Source: an uncultured Opitutales bacterium (GTDB lineage: Bacteria; Verrucomicrobiota; Verrucomicrobiia; Opitutales; Intestinicryptomonadaceae). Taken from it: DNA of 46,017 nucleotides. A program made the translations under genes and the position numbers. The notes under the pieces are model-generated. The model was not told where the DNA came from and searched no databases. It saw only the letters and a program-made list of their open reading frames with translations. Positions 1-10,100 of this stretch are shown here, piece by piece. Within the stretch, counting starts at the first letter, position 1, and every line of letters starts with the position of its first letter. The stretch spans positions 1 to 46,017 of the forward strand of contig URJJ01000021.1 of NCBI GenBank assembly GCA_900548185.1, read 5' to 3'.

Positions 1-48
1 CGAGATGTCTTAGGGTCTCGTGGGCTCGGAGATGTGTATAAGAGACAG
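1..48. other. Nextera sequencing adapter (artefact)
   Basis: Not biological. Bases 30-48 are the 19-base Tn5 mosaic end and 15-29 are the Nextera read-2 adapter. Bases 7-14 (GTCTTAGG) are an 8-base index in reverse complement, and 1-6 are the end of the P7 primer. The same structure in opposite orientation closes the contig at its other end. Real sequence starts at about base 49. Confidence 0.98.
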
Positions 49-144
49 TTACAGGCGCGGGGGCGCGGGGTTAGAAATGTGGCTTAAATGGAATCCGGAT
101 TTGCTCGCGGGGGGATTTCGCGCGGATTCCAACGAGAATTCATT

Positions 145-1461
145 ATGGAATTTACAGTAATACTTGCGCTGATACTTTTAAACGGAATATTCGCAATGTC
201 TGAGGTGGCGCTGATATCGGCGCGCAAGTCGAGCCTTTCTGCGGACGCAAAGAAGGGGAGCGGGGCGGCCAAATCGGCGCTGGAGCTCGCCAACAGCCCC
301 GACAGGTTCCTCTCGACAGTCCAGATAGGCATTACCCTCATAGGGATACTTACCGGCATCTATTCGGGCGAGGCGCTGGCGGCCGACTTCGGCGCGTTTC
401 TGGCCTCCTCGGGCGTTCCCGCCGCATACGCGGGGTTTGCGGCAAAGGCTGTCATCGTCGTCGCAGTGACCTACCTTACGCTGATATTCGGTGAGCTTGT
501 GCCGAAGCGCATCGGCCTGGGGTTCGCGGAGAGGGTCGCCAAAATCGTGGCGGGGCCCATGGGGATACTGTCGAAAATCGGGGCGCCGTTTGTCGCGGTC
601 TTGGGCGGCTCCACGTCGGCCGTGCTGAAGCTCCTCCACCTCGACGGCGCCTCCAGCAAGGTCACGGAGGAGGAAATCAAGTCGATGTTAAGCGAAGGCG
701 CCAAGGGCGGGGAGGTGCTGGAGGTCGAGCAGGACATCGTCGAGCGCGTGTTCTCGCTGGGCGACCGGAGGGTGGAGTCCATAATGACTCCGCGAAAGGA
801 GATTGTGCGCATAGACGCCTCCCTTCCGCCCGCCAAAATAAACGACCTTGTGAAGGCCCACCTTTACGCGGTTTATCCCGTGGTTGACGATTCTCTGGAC
901 AACATTTTGGGCGTGGTGTATCTGAAAGACCTCTTCGGCCGCCTCGAGGACCCGTCGTTTGACATAAGAAAATGCGTCCGCCCCGTGCAGTACTTCCACG
1001 AGGACATGGAAGTTTACGAGGCCCTCAAGCAACTGCGCGAAAGGCACGTCCACTACGGCATTGTCTGCGACGAGTTCGGCGGAACCCGCGGGATTGTGAC
1101 TTACCGCGACATACTAGAGGCCCTTCTCGGCGACATACCGAACGCCGGGGAGGACCCGGACATCATAGCCCGCAAGAGCGGCGGCTGGCTCGTGGACGGC
1201 GGCTGCCAGTTCTACGATTTCCTCGAATACTTCGGCCTGGAGGGACTCGCCGGCCAGTACAAGTATAACACCGTAAGCGGCCTCATCCTCGACGTCATGG
1301 GCCGCATCCCGAGGGCGGGCGACTCCGTCCGCTGGAATTCCTTCGACTTCGAGGTGATGGACATGGACGGCGCCAGAATCGACAAGATTCTGGTTTCTCG
1401 CAACCCGGACGGGGCGGACGGCGGCGAAGTTTCCGAAACCGGCGCGGGGGGGGATTCGTAA
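145..1461 (+). CDS. Hemolysin-like CNNM/CorC family membrane protein with CBS domains
   Basis: 438-residue inner-membrane protein of the DUF21-CBS-CorC/HlyC family, often annotated as hemolysin (TlyC-like) and linked in the literature to Mg2+/Co2+ efflux. The N-terminus is a hydrophobic helix with the family's NGIFAMSEVAL motif. More membrane segments follow, with a GELVPKRIGL motif, then a cytosolic CBS pair (roughly residues 190-320: SIMTPRKEI, VVDDSLDNILGVVYLKDL, VCDEFGGTRGIVTYRDILE). The C-terminus is a small transporter-associated domain. I chose the ATG at 145 because the first membrane helix begins there; an in-frame ATG at 88 would add 19 low-complexity residues. The stop overlaps the next start by one base (TAATG), so the two are probably cotranscribed. 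The substrate cannot be read from sequence. Confidence 0.9.
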   Translation: MEFTVILALILLNGIFAMSEVALISARKSSLSADAKKGSGAAKSALELANSPDRFLSTVQIGITLIGILTGIYSGEALAADFGAFLASSGVPAAYAGFAAKAVIVVAVTYLTLIFGELVPKRIGLGFAERVAKIVAGPMGILSKIGAPFVAVLGGSTSAVLKLLHLDGASSKVTEEEIKSMLSEGAKGGEVLEVEQDIVERVFSLGDRRVESIMTPRKEIVRIDASLPPAKINDLVKAHLYAVYPVVDDSLDNILGVVYLKDLFGRLEDPSFDIRKCVRPVQYFHEDMEVYEALKQLRERHVHYGIVCDEFGGTRGIVTYRDILEALLGDIPNAGEDPDIIARKSGGWLVDGGCQFYDFLEYFGLEGLAGQYKYNTVSGLILDVMGRIPRAGDSVRWNSFDFEVMDMDGARIDKILVSRNPDGADGGEVSETGAGGDS

Positions 1462-2453
1462 TGGCTGCGAAGTGGGCGATGGCCGGGACCGGCCACATTG
1501 CGGGGTGTTTTGCGCAGTCGTTTCCGCTGTCTTCGGGCGGGGAGCTGGCAGCCGTGTCCTCGCGCTCGGCGGGGCGCGCAGAAAGTTTTGCGGCCCTGCA
1601 CGGCATTCCCTGCTCCTACGGCGATTTCGGCGAAATGCTCTCTGCCGAAAGGCCGGACATCGTGTATATAGCCACCCCCAACGACACCCATTTCCGCCTT
1701 GCCATGCAGGCTCTGGAATCCGGGTGCTCCGTCCTTTGCGAAAAGCCGATGCCGGATAGCATGGCCCAGCTTGAGGCCCTGATTTCAGCCGCTGAAAAGG
1801 GCGGCAGGTTCCTGATGGAGGGCATGTGGACGCGGTGCTTCCCCGCAATGGCGCAGGCGCGAAAGTGGCTCGCGGAGGGGCGCATCGGGCGCGTGCTTTC
1901 GGCCAGGGCCGCCTTCGACGTAAAGCCAGACCCCGCGTCGTGGCAGATGTGGAAGACTTCTCCCGAGCATTCCGCAGGCGCGCTTCGGGACGTGGGGGTC
2001 TATCCGGCGGCCTTTGCAATGTGCGCGTTTCCGGAGATGCCGGAGAGGATTTTTTCAAGCCTTTCGCTGCGCGGCGGGGTTGACTCTTCCGCGCAGATGA
2101 TGCTCCGCTACCGCAGCGGCGGCGTGGCCTTTTTAAGCGGCTCCTTCGACATGAAGGGGGAGCACGGGGGCGTATTTATGGGCGAGCTTGGGCGCATAGA
2201 GGTGGGGCCGCCGTTCTGGCGCCCGCATTCCGCCGTTCTCGTCGAAAACTCCGGGGCGAGGACCGTGTTCGACTTTCCGTTTGAATCCCACGGCTTCCAG
2301 TTCGAGATAACGCGGGTGAATGAGTGCCTGGCCTCGGGGCTTAAGGAAAACCCCGACTTCTCTTGGAACGACAGCCGCATCCTCTGCTCCATAACGGACT
2401 TTGTGAGGCGGGAGTGGGGCGTATCCTACCCCTCCGATTTAAATTCCGTCTAG
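1461..2453 (+). CDS. Gfo/Idh/MocA family oxidoreductase
   Basis: 330-residue NAD(P)-dependent oxidoreductase. The N-terminal Rossmann fold shows AGTGHIA (residues 8-14) and YIATPNDTH (about 69-77). The EKP motif at 94-96 carries the family's conserved lysine. The C-terminal half has the alpha/beta substrate fold, with RDVGVYPAAFA resembling the dimeric dihydrodiol dehydrogenase subgroup. Family members oxidise or reduce sugars, inositols or related cyclic alcohols; the exact substrate is not readable. The start overlaps the stop of the upstream membrane protein, suggesting translational coupling. That pairing has no obvious metabolic logic and may be simple packing. Confidence 0.9.
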   Translation: MAAKWAMAGTGHIAGCFAQSFPLSSGGELAAVSSRSAGRAESFAALHGIPCSYGDFGEMLSAERPDIVYIATPNDTHFRLAMQALESGCSVLCEKPMPDSMAQLEALISAAEKGGRFLMEGMWTRCFPAMAQARKWLAEGRIGRVLSARAAFDVKPDPASWQMWKTSPEHSAGALRDVGVYPAAFAMCAFPEMPERIFSSLSLRGGVDSSAQMMLRYRSGGVAFLSGSFDMKGEHGGVFMGELGRIEVGPPFWRPHSAVLVENSGARTVFDFPFESHGFQFEITRVNECLASGLKENPDFSWNDSRILCSITDFVRREWGVSYPSDLNSV

Positions 2454-2676
2454 CCTCCTGAAAGGCGCCCGGGGCCTCCGCCGAGCAGGTGCGGGGAAGC
2501 CGCGCGGCTTTGCCGCACCCGCGCAGGCATTTGCGAAATCTGCGGCAAATCTGCGCCGCGCCGCAATTTATGCCGCGCCCCCGGGGGGCGTATAGTCTTG
2601 ACACGCCGCGCGCGCGGGGGCAGGATTTCGCCCTTAATTTTTCACGACTCACCGAAACCTTGAAGGGCATCTTTAA
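2454..2676 (+). promoter_or_regulatory. purL upstream region with hairpin and candidate promoter
   Basis: No gene is seen in these 223 bases. GGTGCGG at 2488-2494 pairs with CCGCACC at 2513-2519. Inside it lies a perfect palindrome, AAGCCGC/GCGGCTT (2497-2510). There is no T tract, so it is not a standard terminator. A TTGACA box lies at 2598-2603 with CAGGAT 17 bases later (2621-2626), a partial match to a -10. AAGGG about ten bases before the purL ATG may be its ribosome site. No known purine riboswitch is recognised. Confidence 0.35.
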
Positions 2677-5600
2677 ATGATAAAGCGACTTTTCGTCGAA
2701 CACAGGGACGCGTCCCAGGCTCAGGCACTGCTGCGCGACATCTCCTCAAACCTCAAAATAGCCTCGCTCGAGGGGCTCCGCGTGCTCCAGCGCTACGACG
2801 TCGAAGGCATTGAAGGCGCCGACTTTGAAAGCCTGAAATACACCGTTTTCTGCGAGGCCCCCGTCGAGGTTCTCTACGAGGAGTCCTTTCCTCTCTCCGG
2901 GGGCGAGACGGCCTTCGGCGTGGAATACCTTCCCGGCCAGTTCGACCAGCGCGCGGATTCTGCCCGCCAGTGCGCGCAGATTGTCGTTCGCAAGCTTCCG
3001 GAAATCGCCTGCGCAAAAATATACGTCTTAAAGGGCGCCCTTTCTGAAGATGAGGTTTCGAGGGTGAAGTCCTACCTGATAAATTCGGTTGACAGCCGCG
3101 AGGCGTCGCTTGAAAAGCCGGACACTCTCTCGCGCGAGGCTGCGCGCCCTGCGGACGTGGCCCCGATTTCGGGATTCATATCCATGGGGGACGGGGAGCT
3201 GCGGGATTTGCACTCGTCGCTCGGCCTTGCGATGTCGCTCGAAGACCTCGCCTTCTGCCGGAAGTATTTCAGGGACGAGGAGGGGCGCGACCCGTCCAAG
3301 ACCGAAATCAAGGTTCTCGACACATACTGGAGCGACCACTGCCGCCACACGACCTTTCTGACGCGCCTCGACGAATGCTCTTTTGAAAAGGGCAGGTATT
3401 CCGCCCCCGTTGAAAAGTCCTGGGGAGAGTACCTGCGGACGCGCGAAGCACTCGGCCTTGACGCGAAGGGCAGGCAGATATGCCTCATGGACGTCGCCCT
3501 CATCGGAATGCGCGCCCTGCGTAAGGCCGGAAAGCTCGACGACCTTGAGGAGAGCGAGGAAATAAACGCCGCCTCCATCGTCGTCCCCGTTGAAATAGAC
3601 GGAAAGAGCGAGGAGTGGCTTGTGATGTTTAAAAACGAGACGCACAACCATCCGACCGAAATCGAGCCGTTCGGCGGGGCCGCCACATGCCTCGGCGGGG
3701 CGATACGCGACCCCCTTTCGGGGCGCAGCTACGTTTACCAGGCCATGCGCGTGACCGGAGCGGCCGACCCGCGCACGCCGTTTGAAGACACCCTCCCGGG
3801 CAAGCTGCCCCAGCGCAAAATCGTGACGGGGGCCGCCAACGGATACAGTTCCTACGGCAACCAGATAGGTCTTGCGACAGGGCAGGTTACCGAAATCTAC
3901 CACCCCGGCTATGTCGCAAAGCGCATGGAAATAGGCGCGGTTGTCGCCGCAGCCCCGCGCAGGAACGTCCGCCGCGGGACTCCCGAAAAGGGCGACGCCA
4001 TCCTGCTTGTGGGGGGGCGCACGGGCCGCGACGGCATAGGGGGCGCTACCGGCTCCTCAAAGGACCACAACGAAAAGGCCCTGGACAATTCGGCCGAGGT
4101 GCAGAAGGGCGACGCGCCCATGGAGCGCAAGCTCCAGCGCCTCTTCCGCAACCCGCGCGCAAGCGCCCTCGTAAAGAGGTGCAACGACTTTGGCGCGGGC
4201 GGCGTTTCAGTCGCGATAGGCGAGCTTGCGCCGTCCCTTGAAATCAATCTGGACGCGGTTCCGAAGAAGTATTACGGCCTGGACGGCACGGAGCTTGCCA
4301 TATCGGAATCGCAGGAGCGCATGGCCGTCGTAGTCGACGAGTCGGATGTCGGGGAATTTATGGAGTGCGCCGCCGCCGAAAATCTGGAATGCACGCGCGT
4401 GGCGGCCGTGACCGACTCCGGGAGGCTCGTCATGACATGGCGCGGCAAGCCCGTCGTAAACATCTCAAGGGCTTTTCTCGACACCAACGGCACCGTGGCC
4501 AGGGCCTCTGCCATGGTTTCGGCGCCGGCTGAGGACACGCCGTTTTCAGCCCCCCTGCCAGACCCCCTGGACCCGGCTTCGTGGGAGGGCGTCATGTCGT
4601 CTCTCAACTGCTGCTGCCAGCGGGGGCTTGTCGAAAAGTTCGACTCTTCCATAGGGGCGGCAACCGTCTGCCATCCGTTCGGCGGCTCGCGCCTCGCAAC
4701 TCCCCCGGACGCAATGAGCGCCAAAATCCCGCTGCTTTCGGGCCATACCAACACGGGAACCCTCTTTTCGTTCGGATTTAATCCGGACATATCCGTATGG
4801 AGCCCGTACCACGGAGCGGTATTTTCGGTGCTTGAGTCCGTCGCAAAAATCGCGTCTTCCGGCGGGGATGTTTCCAGAGTCAGGCTCACCTTCCAGGAGT
4901 ATTTTGAAAAGCTTCGCGGTAACCCGTCGAGATGGGGCAAGCCCCTCGCGGCGCTTTTGGGGGCTTTCGAGGCCCAGATGCGCCTCGGTCTGGGCTCCAT
5001 CGGGGGCAAGGATTCCATGTCCGGATCCTTCAACGACATCGATGTGCCGCCCACCCTCGTGAGCTTCGCGGTAGCTCCCTGCGACGTTCGCCGGGTCATA
5101 TCCCCGGAATTTAAAAAGGCCGGCAGCAGGGTTGGCATAATAAGGATAGCGAGGGACGCGGCGCTTGTGCCGGATTTCGGGCAGGCGCTTGAAAAGTATG
5201 GGAAGCTCCACGCGGCTGTGGCGGCCGGCAAGGTGCTGTCCGCGAAAGTCGTCCGCTTCGGGGGCGTCGCGGAGGCTGTTTCTGTGATGGCCTTCGGGAA
5301 CGGAATCGGCTTCAGGTTCGGTCGGGAAGCGATTTCGCGCAACCCGTTCGAGCTTGACTGCGGCGCGGTTGTCGTGGAGATGGCAGACGGCGCCGGGTTT
5401 GAGGAGGCGGGCGCGGAACCCCTTGGCGAGACGGTCCCCGAGGAGGCCGTGATATTCGGAAGCGCCAAAATCGGCCTGGATGCTCTGTACGGCGCGTGGA
5501 CTTCCACGCTCGAGGGCGTCTATCCCACAAAGGCGGCCGAGCCTTCCGGCGAAATGATAAAGCCGGAGTTTTTCGCAAAGAACGTTTCCGTCTCACCGGA

Positions 5601-6408
5601 AAAGTTTGCGAGGCCCCGGGTATTCATACCCGTATTTCCGGGCACAAACTGCGAGTACGACACCGCGCGGGCGTTCGAGGCCGCAGGGGCTGAGCCGGAC
5701 ATCTTCGTATTCAGGAACAACTCCAACGACGACGTGGAATTTTCCGTGCGCGAGATGGAAAAGCGCATCGCCTCCGCCCAGATACTCATGATTCCGGGCG
5801 GCTTCTCGGCGGGCGACGAGCCGGCGGGATCCGGCAAATTCATAGCCGCAGTCTTCCGCAATCCGCGCCTTTCGGATGCCGTCATGGGGCTTTTGAAGGA
5901 CAGAAAGGGGCTCATACTCGGCATCTGCAACGGATTCCAGGCCCTCATAAAGCTCGGGCTCGTCCCCTACGGCGAAATCAGGCCCCTCGCGGCCGACGCC
6001 CCGACGCTCACCTACAACAACATAGGCCGCCACGTCAGTTGCTATGTGAGAACCCGCGTGGCAAGCAGCTTCTCTCCCTGGCTTTCGCTCTGCGGGGTCG
6101 GGAGCGAGTTTGTGATACCCGTGTCGCACGGCGAGGGCAAGTTTGTGGCGCCCGAAGCCGAGATAGCGCGCCTTGCCGCTTCCGGGCAGATTGCCACGCA
6201 GTACGTCGATCCGCTCGGGAATCCCACGGGCGACATCCGCTACAATCCGAACGGATCCATGCACGCCATAGAGGGCATAACTAGCCCTTGCGGCCTTGTT
6301 TTCGGAAAGATGGGGCACACGGAGCGTTTTGGCGACAATGTCGGAAAGAATATTTCCGGGAATAAGGTTCAGCCAATATTTGAAGGCGGCGTAAATTACT
6401 TCAGATAA
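2677..6408 (+). CDS. purL: Phosphoribosylformylglycinamidine synthase (long form)
   Basis: 1243-residue enzyme of de novo purine synthesis: FGAR + ATP + glutamine gives FGAM. Synthetase and glutaminase are fused in one chain. The AIRS-like synthetase halves carry SDHCRHTTF (219-227), KNETHNHPTEI and GIGGATGSSKDHNE. From about residue 975 there is a class I glutamine amidotransferase domain: FPGTNCEYD, MIPGGFSAGDE, GICNGFQ with the nucleophile Cys1084, and H1214/E1216 in MGHTERFG. The sequence style matches the roughly 1250-residue subgroup known from clostridia and Bacteroidetes rather than the proteobacterial form. It stands alone, with its own terminator downstream. The ATG at 2677 follows an AAGGG motif. 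All key catalytic residues are present. Confidence 0.97.
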   Translation: MIKRLFVEHRDASQAQALLRDISSNLKIASLEGLRVLQRYDVEGIEGADFESLKYTVFCEAPVEVLYEESFPLSGGETAFGVEYLPGQFDQRADSARQCAQIVVRKLPEIACAKIYVLKGALSEDEVSRVKSYLINSVDSREASLEKPDTLSREAARPADVAPISGFISMGDGELRDLHSSLGLAMSLEDLAFCRKYFRDEEGRDPSKTEIKVLDTYWSDHCRHTTFLTRLDECSFEKGRYSAPVEKSWGEYLRTREALGLDAKGRQICLMDVALIGMRALRKAGKLDDLEESEEINAASIVVPVEIDGKSEEWLVMFKNETHNHPTEIEPFGGAATCLGGAIRDPLSGRSYVYQAMRVTGAADPRTPFEDTLPGKLPQRKIVTGAANGYSSYGNQIGLATGQVTEIYHPGYVAKRMEIGAVVAAAPRRNVRRGTPEKGDAILLVGGRTGRDGIGGATGSSKDHNEKALDNSAEVQKGDAPMERKLQRLFRNPRASALVKRCNDFGAGGVSVAIGELAPSLEINLDAVPKKYYGLDGTELAISESQERMAVVVDESDVGEFMECAAAENLECTRVAAVTDSGRLVMTWRGKPVVNISRAFLDTNGTVARASAMVSAPAEDTPFSAPLPDPLDPASWEGVMSSLNCCCQRGLVEKFDSSIGAATVCHPFGGSRLATPPDAMSAKIPLLSGHTNTGTLFSFGFNPDISVWSPYHGAVFSVLESVAKIASSGGDVSRVRLTFQEYFEKLRGNPSRWGKPLAALLGAFEAQMRLGLGSIGGKDSMSGSFNDIDVPPTLVSFAVAPCDVRRVISPEFKKAGSRVGIIRIARDAALVPDFGQALEKYGKLHAAVAAGKVLSAKVVRFGGVAEAVSVMAFGNGIGFRFGREAISRNPFELDCGAVVVEMADGAGFEEAGAEPLGETVPEEAVIFGSAKIGLDALYGAWTSTLEGVYPTKAAEPSGEMIKPEFFAKNVSVSPEKFARPRVFIPVFPGTNCEYDTARAFEAAGAEPDIFVFRNNSNDDVEFSVREMEKRIASAQILMIPGGFSAGDEPAGSGKFIAAVFRNPRLSDAVMGLLKDRKGLILGICNGFQALIKLGLVPYGEIRPLAADAPTLTYNNIGRHVSCYVRTRVASSFSPWLSLCGVGSEFVIPVSHGEGKFVAPEAEIARLAASGQIATQYVDPLGNPTGDIRYNPNGSMHAIEGITSPCGLVFGKMGHTERFGDNVGKNISGNKVQPIFEGGVNYFR

Positions 6409-6434
6409 TTTTCCGAAATTTGATTCGGATTTTG

Positions 6435-6464
6435 GGCCGCCTCGGTTTTCCCGGCGGCCTTTTT
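6435..6464 (+). terminator. Rho-independent terminator after purL
   Basis: GGCCGCC (6435-6441) and GGCGGCC (6453-6459) form a perfect 7-bp stem with an 11-base loop, followed by TTTTT (6460-6464). It starts 27 bases after the purL stop. Confidence 0.9.
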
Positions 6465-7104
6465 GCGCATTTCATGCCGGGGGCCGCAAGCGGATTTTTC
6501 CACGCGGAGCGGAGGGGGATATGCGGGCAGAATCCGCCCGTCTTTCCAGATTCCGCCGAATTTTTGCCTTAAAATCGCCGCGGCTTTTCGCTGAAAACGG
6601 AGGCTGCCCTGGCATTGGCCGCCTTGTCTCTTGGGAGCAATGCTTCAGCGCATTTCTGCCGGGATGAACCGCTTACGGGATTAGGCTGAAGCCCGCGTGC
6701 GTCCCCGGGGGGCGTAAGCGGATTTCAGCTTTTTAAGCTGCGGAAGGCGCGCCTGAAAGGTTCGGTGCCCGTGCTTTGCCATTGCGCTTTTTAAGGGCTG
6801 AAAAATCCCTTCCGAATGTCCGCTTTTCCCGCCTGGCGGCGGCTTTTTTGGGGCCGGGCGGGGGAGCCTGCGGGCGGCTTTTAGGGGTTTTGCACTTTTT
6901 AACTAAATTATTGAAAATAAAATATATATCTATTGGATGCAAAAGAAATCCGGGGGCGGGGTTTATTTCGTTGACAAAGTCCTCACCCGATTTTTGATTT
7001 CCATATAGAAAAACATCCGGGGATTTGCTGCGGTGTCCGTTCAGGGCGCCGCAGGGTGTCGGTTTTGTTGATCATTTTTTAATTGCAAGTGGATTGTTTC
7101 TTTT
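6465..7104 (+). promoter_or_regulatory. Long non-coding leader upstream of nrdJ
   Basis: About 640 bases without a credible gene; short open frames here lack coding character. Seen directly: a 9-bp inverted repeat CCGCTTACG (6669-6677)/CGTAAGCGG (6713-6721); a competing GCTGAA (6685-6690)/TTCAGC (6724-6729); three copies of CTTTTTAA (6729, 6787, 6895); an AT-rich patch at 6900-6935; and TTGACA at 6971-6976 with a poor -10 (TTGATT, 6994-6999). No B12-box/GCCACTG cobalamin-riboswitch core and no clean NrdR box were found. The length and structure suggest regulation of nrdJ, but this is inference. Confidence 0.4.
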
Positions 7105-10100
7105 ATGGCTAAGATTGTTGTCGATGGTAATGTTGCGCTGGATTTGGGCAAAAGGGGCCCGCGCGGAGGCTTTAAAATACCGCGCGTATTCACCAAGGAG
7201 GGCGTGTGGGCCTACGATACCGCCAAGTGGGCCCGCCAGAATATAAGGATGTTCGCAGGCGGCGAGGCGGTTTTTGCGCGCGACAACGTGGAAGTGCCCG
7301 CGCACTGGGGCGAGAACGCCCTCAAGATAACGGTCAGCAAATACATCTTCGGAAAGGAGCCCAAAACCCCCGAATACGAAGATTCGGTGCGCCAGATTTT
7401 TGACCGCATAGCCAACACATACACCGTCTGGGGGTGGCAGCTCGGGTATTTTGCCGACGAGAAATCGGCGCTGAACTTCAATCAGGAGATGAAGTACATG
7501 CTCCTGCACCAGATATGGGCGCCCAACAGCCCCGTATGGTTCAATATCGGCCATTGGGAGCAGTGGCGGTGGGGCAGGCCGGATCTGCGCGCTCTCCTCA
7601 CTAACAAGGGCACTGAAACCTTCTTCGGCGCGGAAAACAAAAAGGGGGAGGTCGAGGCCAGGAAGGCCCTCAACGGCTACGCAAACCCCCAGGCTTCGGC
7701 GTGCTTTATTCTTGGCGTCAAGGACTCGATGGAGGCCATTCTGCGCCACCAGTACACCGAAGGGTGCATCTTTGCAAGCGGCTCCGGGGTTGGCATAAAC
7801 ATCTCCTCCATAAGGAGCGAGGGCGAGCCGATAACCGGGAAGGGGTCCGCCTCCGGCCCCCTCTCGTTCGACCGCGGATGGGACAAAATGGCGGGCGCAA
7901 TCAAGTCCGGCGGCAAGACCCGCAGGGCCGCGCGCATGGTCGTCATGTATTCCGACCACCCCGACGTGTTTGAATTCGTCAATACGAAGTTCAGGCAGGA
8001 GGAGGTCGCGAAAGTGATTTTGCAGGAGCACAACGTGCAGCTCGGCCTGCGCAAGCTCGCGGAGCAGAAGCTTGAGGACGGCACTCCCGAGGAAAAAATC
8101 GCGGCCCGCATGGTTCTTACAATGCCGTTTGTCGTGGACAAGCCCTTCAGCCCCGGCATGGACGACCTCATATACGGCCAGACGCTCTCCAACCAGAATG
8201 CGAACCACACCGTCTCAATGAAGAGCGGATTCTGGGTCGCCTTCAAAAAGGGCGAAAAGTACGCGACGCGCTGGGTGAAGGACCCCTCCCATGTCGTCCG
8301 CGAATACGCCCCGGCCGAGCTTCTTGAAATCATGGCGGACGCGGTCTGGAACAATGCGGAACCCGGCCTCCACAATAACGACATAATAAATTTCTGGAGC
8401 ACCTTTGCAGACGAAGTGCAGATTGAGACTTCAAACCCGTGCTCCGAGTACCTCGGCCCGGTATTCAGCTCGTGCAACCTGAGCTCCTTCAACGTCCTGC
8501 GTTTCTATAAAAACGGGGCGTTTGACATCGGGAAGTTCCGCCACGCCTCGCAGATTGCGATGATGGCGGCTGATATGAACATCACAAACGGCGGCTTCCC
8601 GATTCCCGACATAGCGGTCAACACCGTCGCCTACCGCACGACCGGCATAGGGCTTGCCAACATCGGCGGGCTGCTCATGTCGCTCGGCATACCGTACGAC
8701 TCGGCGCGCGGGCGCGTCATCGCCGCGTCGCTTGCGTCGCTTCTCACTTCTAACTGCTACGATTTCAGCGCGCGCATGGGCGAGGCCCTCGGCTGCTTCA
8801 ACAAGTATCCCCTCATCAAAAACAGCATGAGGCGCGTCTTGAACATGCATTCGGTGATGAACGACGAACTCAAGGCCGTGACCGGGGAAACCGTGCGCTC
8901 AAAGGCGCCCTCCGACCTTCCCGAAATGCCGTCTTTCAGCTCGGAGGACGCGCGCCGCGGCTTCAGGCTTTCCATCGCCGAAAATTCCGTTGAAATCGGC
9001 CCGGAGTGGAAGGCGGTAATCGACGAGGCCGGCTCCCTGTGGCAGGGGGTGCGCAATTCAAAGGCTTTCAGAAACAGCTTCGTGACCTGCATCGCGCCCA
9101 CCGGCACCATAAGCGCGCCCCTTGGCATATACGAGGAGGGGACGACCTCCGCAGAGCCGGAGTATTCCCTTGTCAAGTACAAGCAGCTCTCAGGCGGCGG
9201 AACCATGACCCTGATAAACGGCCTCGTCCCGCAGGGGCTTGCCAAGCTCGGGTACACGTTCGAGCAGATTGCTACGATTGTCGCGGAAGTGTCCGGCCTG
9301 GCCGGCTTGGAGTACTTCCTTCAGTCCCGCAAAATAAAGGCAAGAATGGACGTCTTGCGTAACCTAAGCGAGGGCGGCGCCGTGTGCATGGAAATCGCCT
9401 CCCGCACATCGTCGCTCAAGGACGACTCCGAGTACGCCGCGTTTTATTCGTCGCTGCACTCGGCGGCGGAGAAGGGCAGGCTCGCCCCCGGCGACGTGTC
9501 CCTCTATTTCGGCTGCGGGCACATGGAGGGGATTCCGTGGGTTTCGGAGGACACCCTCAGGGTGTTCGACTGCGCAAACAAGGCTTTCGGCGCGACGCGC
9601 TGCATAAAAACGGAGGGGCACCTGAGGATGCTCGGCGCCCTTCAGCCGTTCATTTCCGGAGCTTCTTCAAAGACAATAAACATGCCTTCCTCCGCCACGA
9701 GGCGCGACATCATCGACAGCATGATAGACAGCCACGAAATGGGCGTGAAGTGCATCGCAATCTACCGCGACGGCTCCAAGGCAAACGCGGTTTACAGCAC
9801 GCGCCTCGACTCCTCGGAAGTCCAGGAGGCGTGGGCTGAAATCGTAAAGAACGCCTCCGTGATACGCGCCCGCGAACACGCGAATCCGATACGCAAAAAG
9901 CTGCCGTACCGCCGCTGGGGCCAGACCGTGAAGTTTTCGATAGGCGACAACATAAACGGCTATATGACGATAGGAATATCCGAGGACGGCCGCTGCGCCG
10001 AAATCTTTGGGCGCCTCGGGCAGGGCGGCTCGTTTATAAACGGCATGTTCGACGCCTTCTGCAAGGCGTTTTCCATCGCGCTGCAATACGGGGTGCCGTT

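Noticed and set aside
6905..6935. NrdR box in the AT-rich patch before nrdJ
   Set aside because: It has an ATATAT centre, but the flanking ACAC/GTGT arms are missing and no second box lies nearby.
6465..7104. Cobalamin riboswitch upstream of nrdJ
   Set aside because: GGTTCGGTGCC at about 6759 recalls the 5' part of such elements, but the conserved GCCACTG/B12-box and the paired GGTG...CC core are absent.
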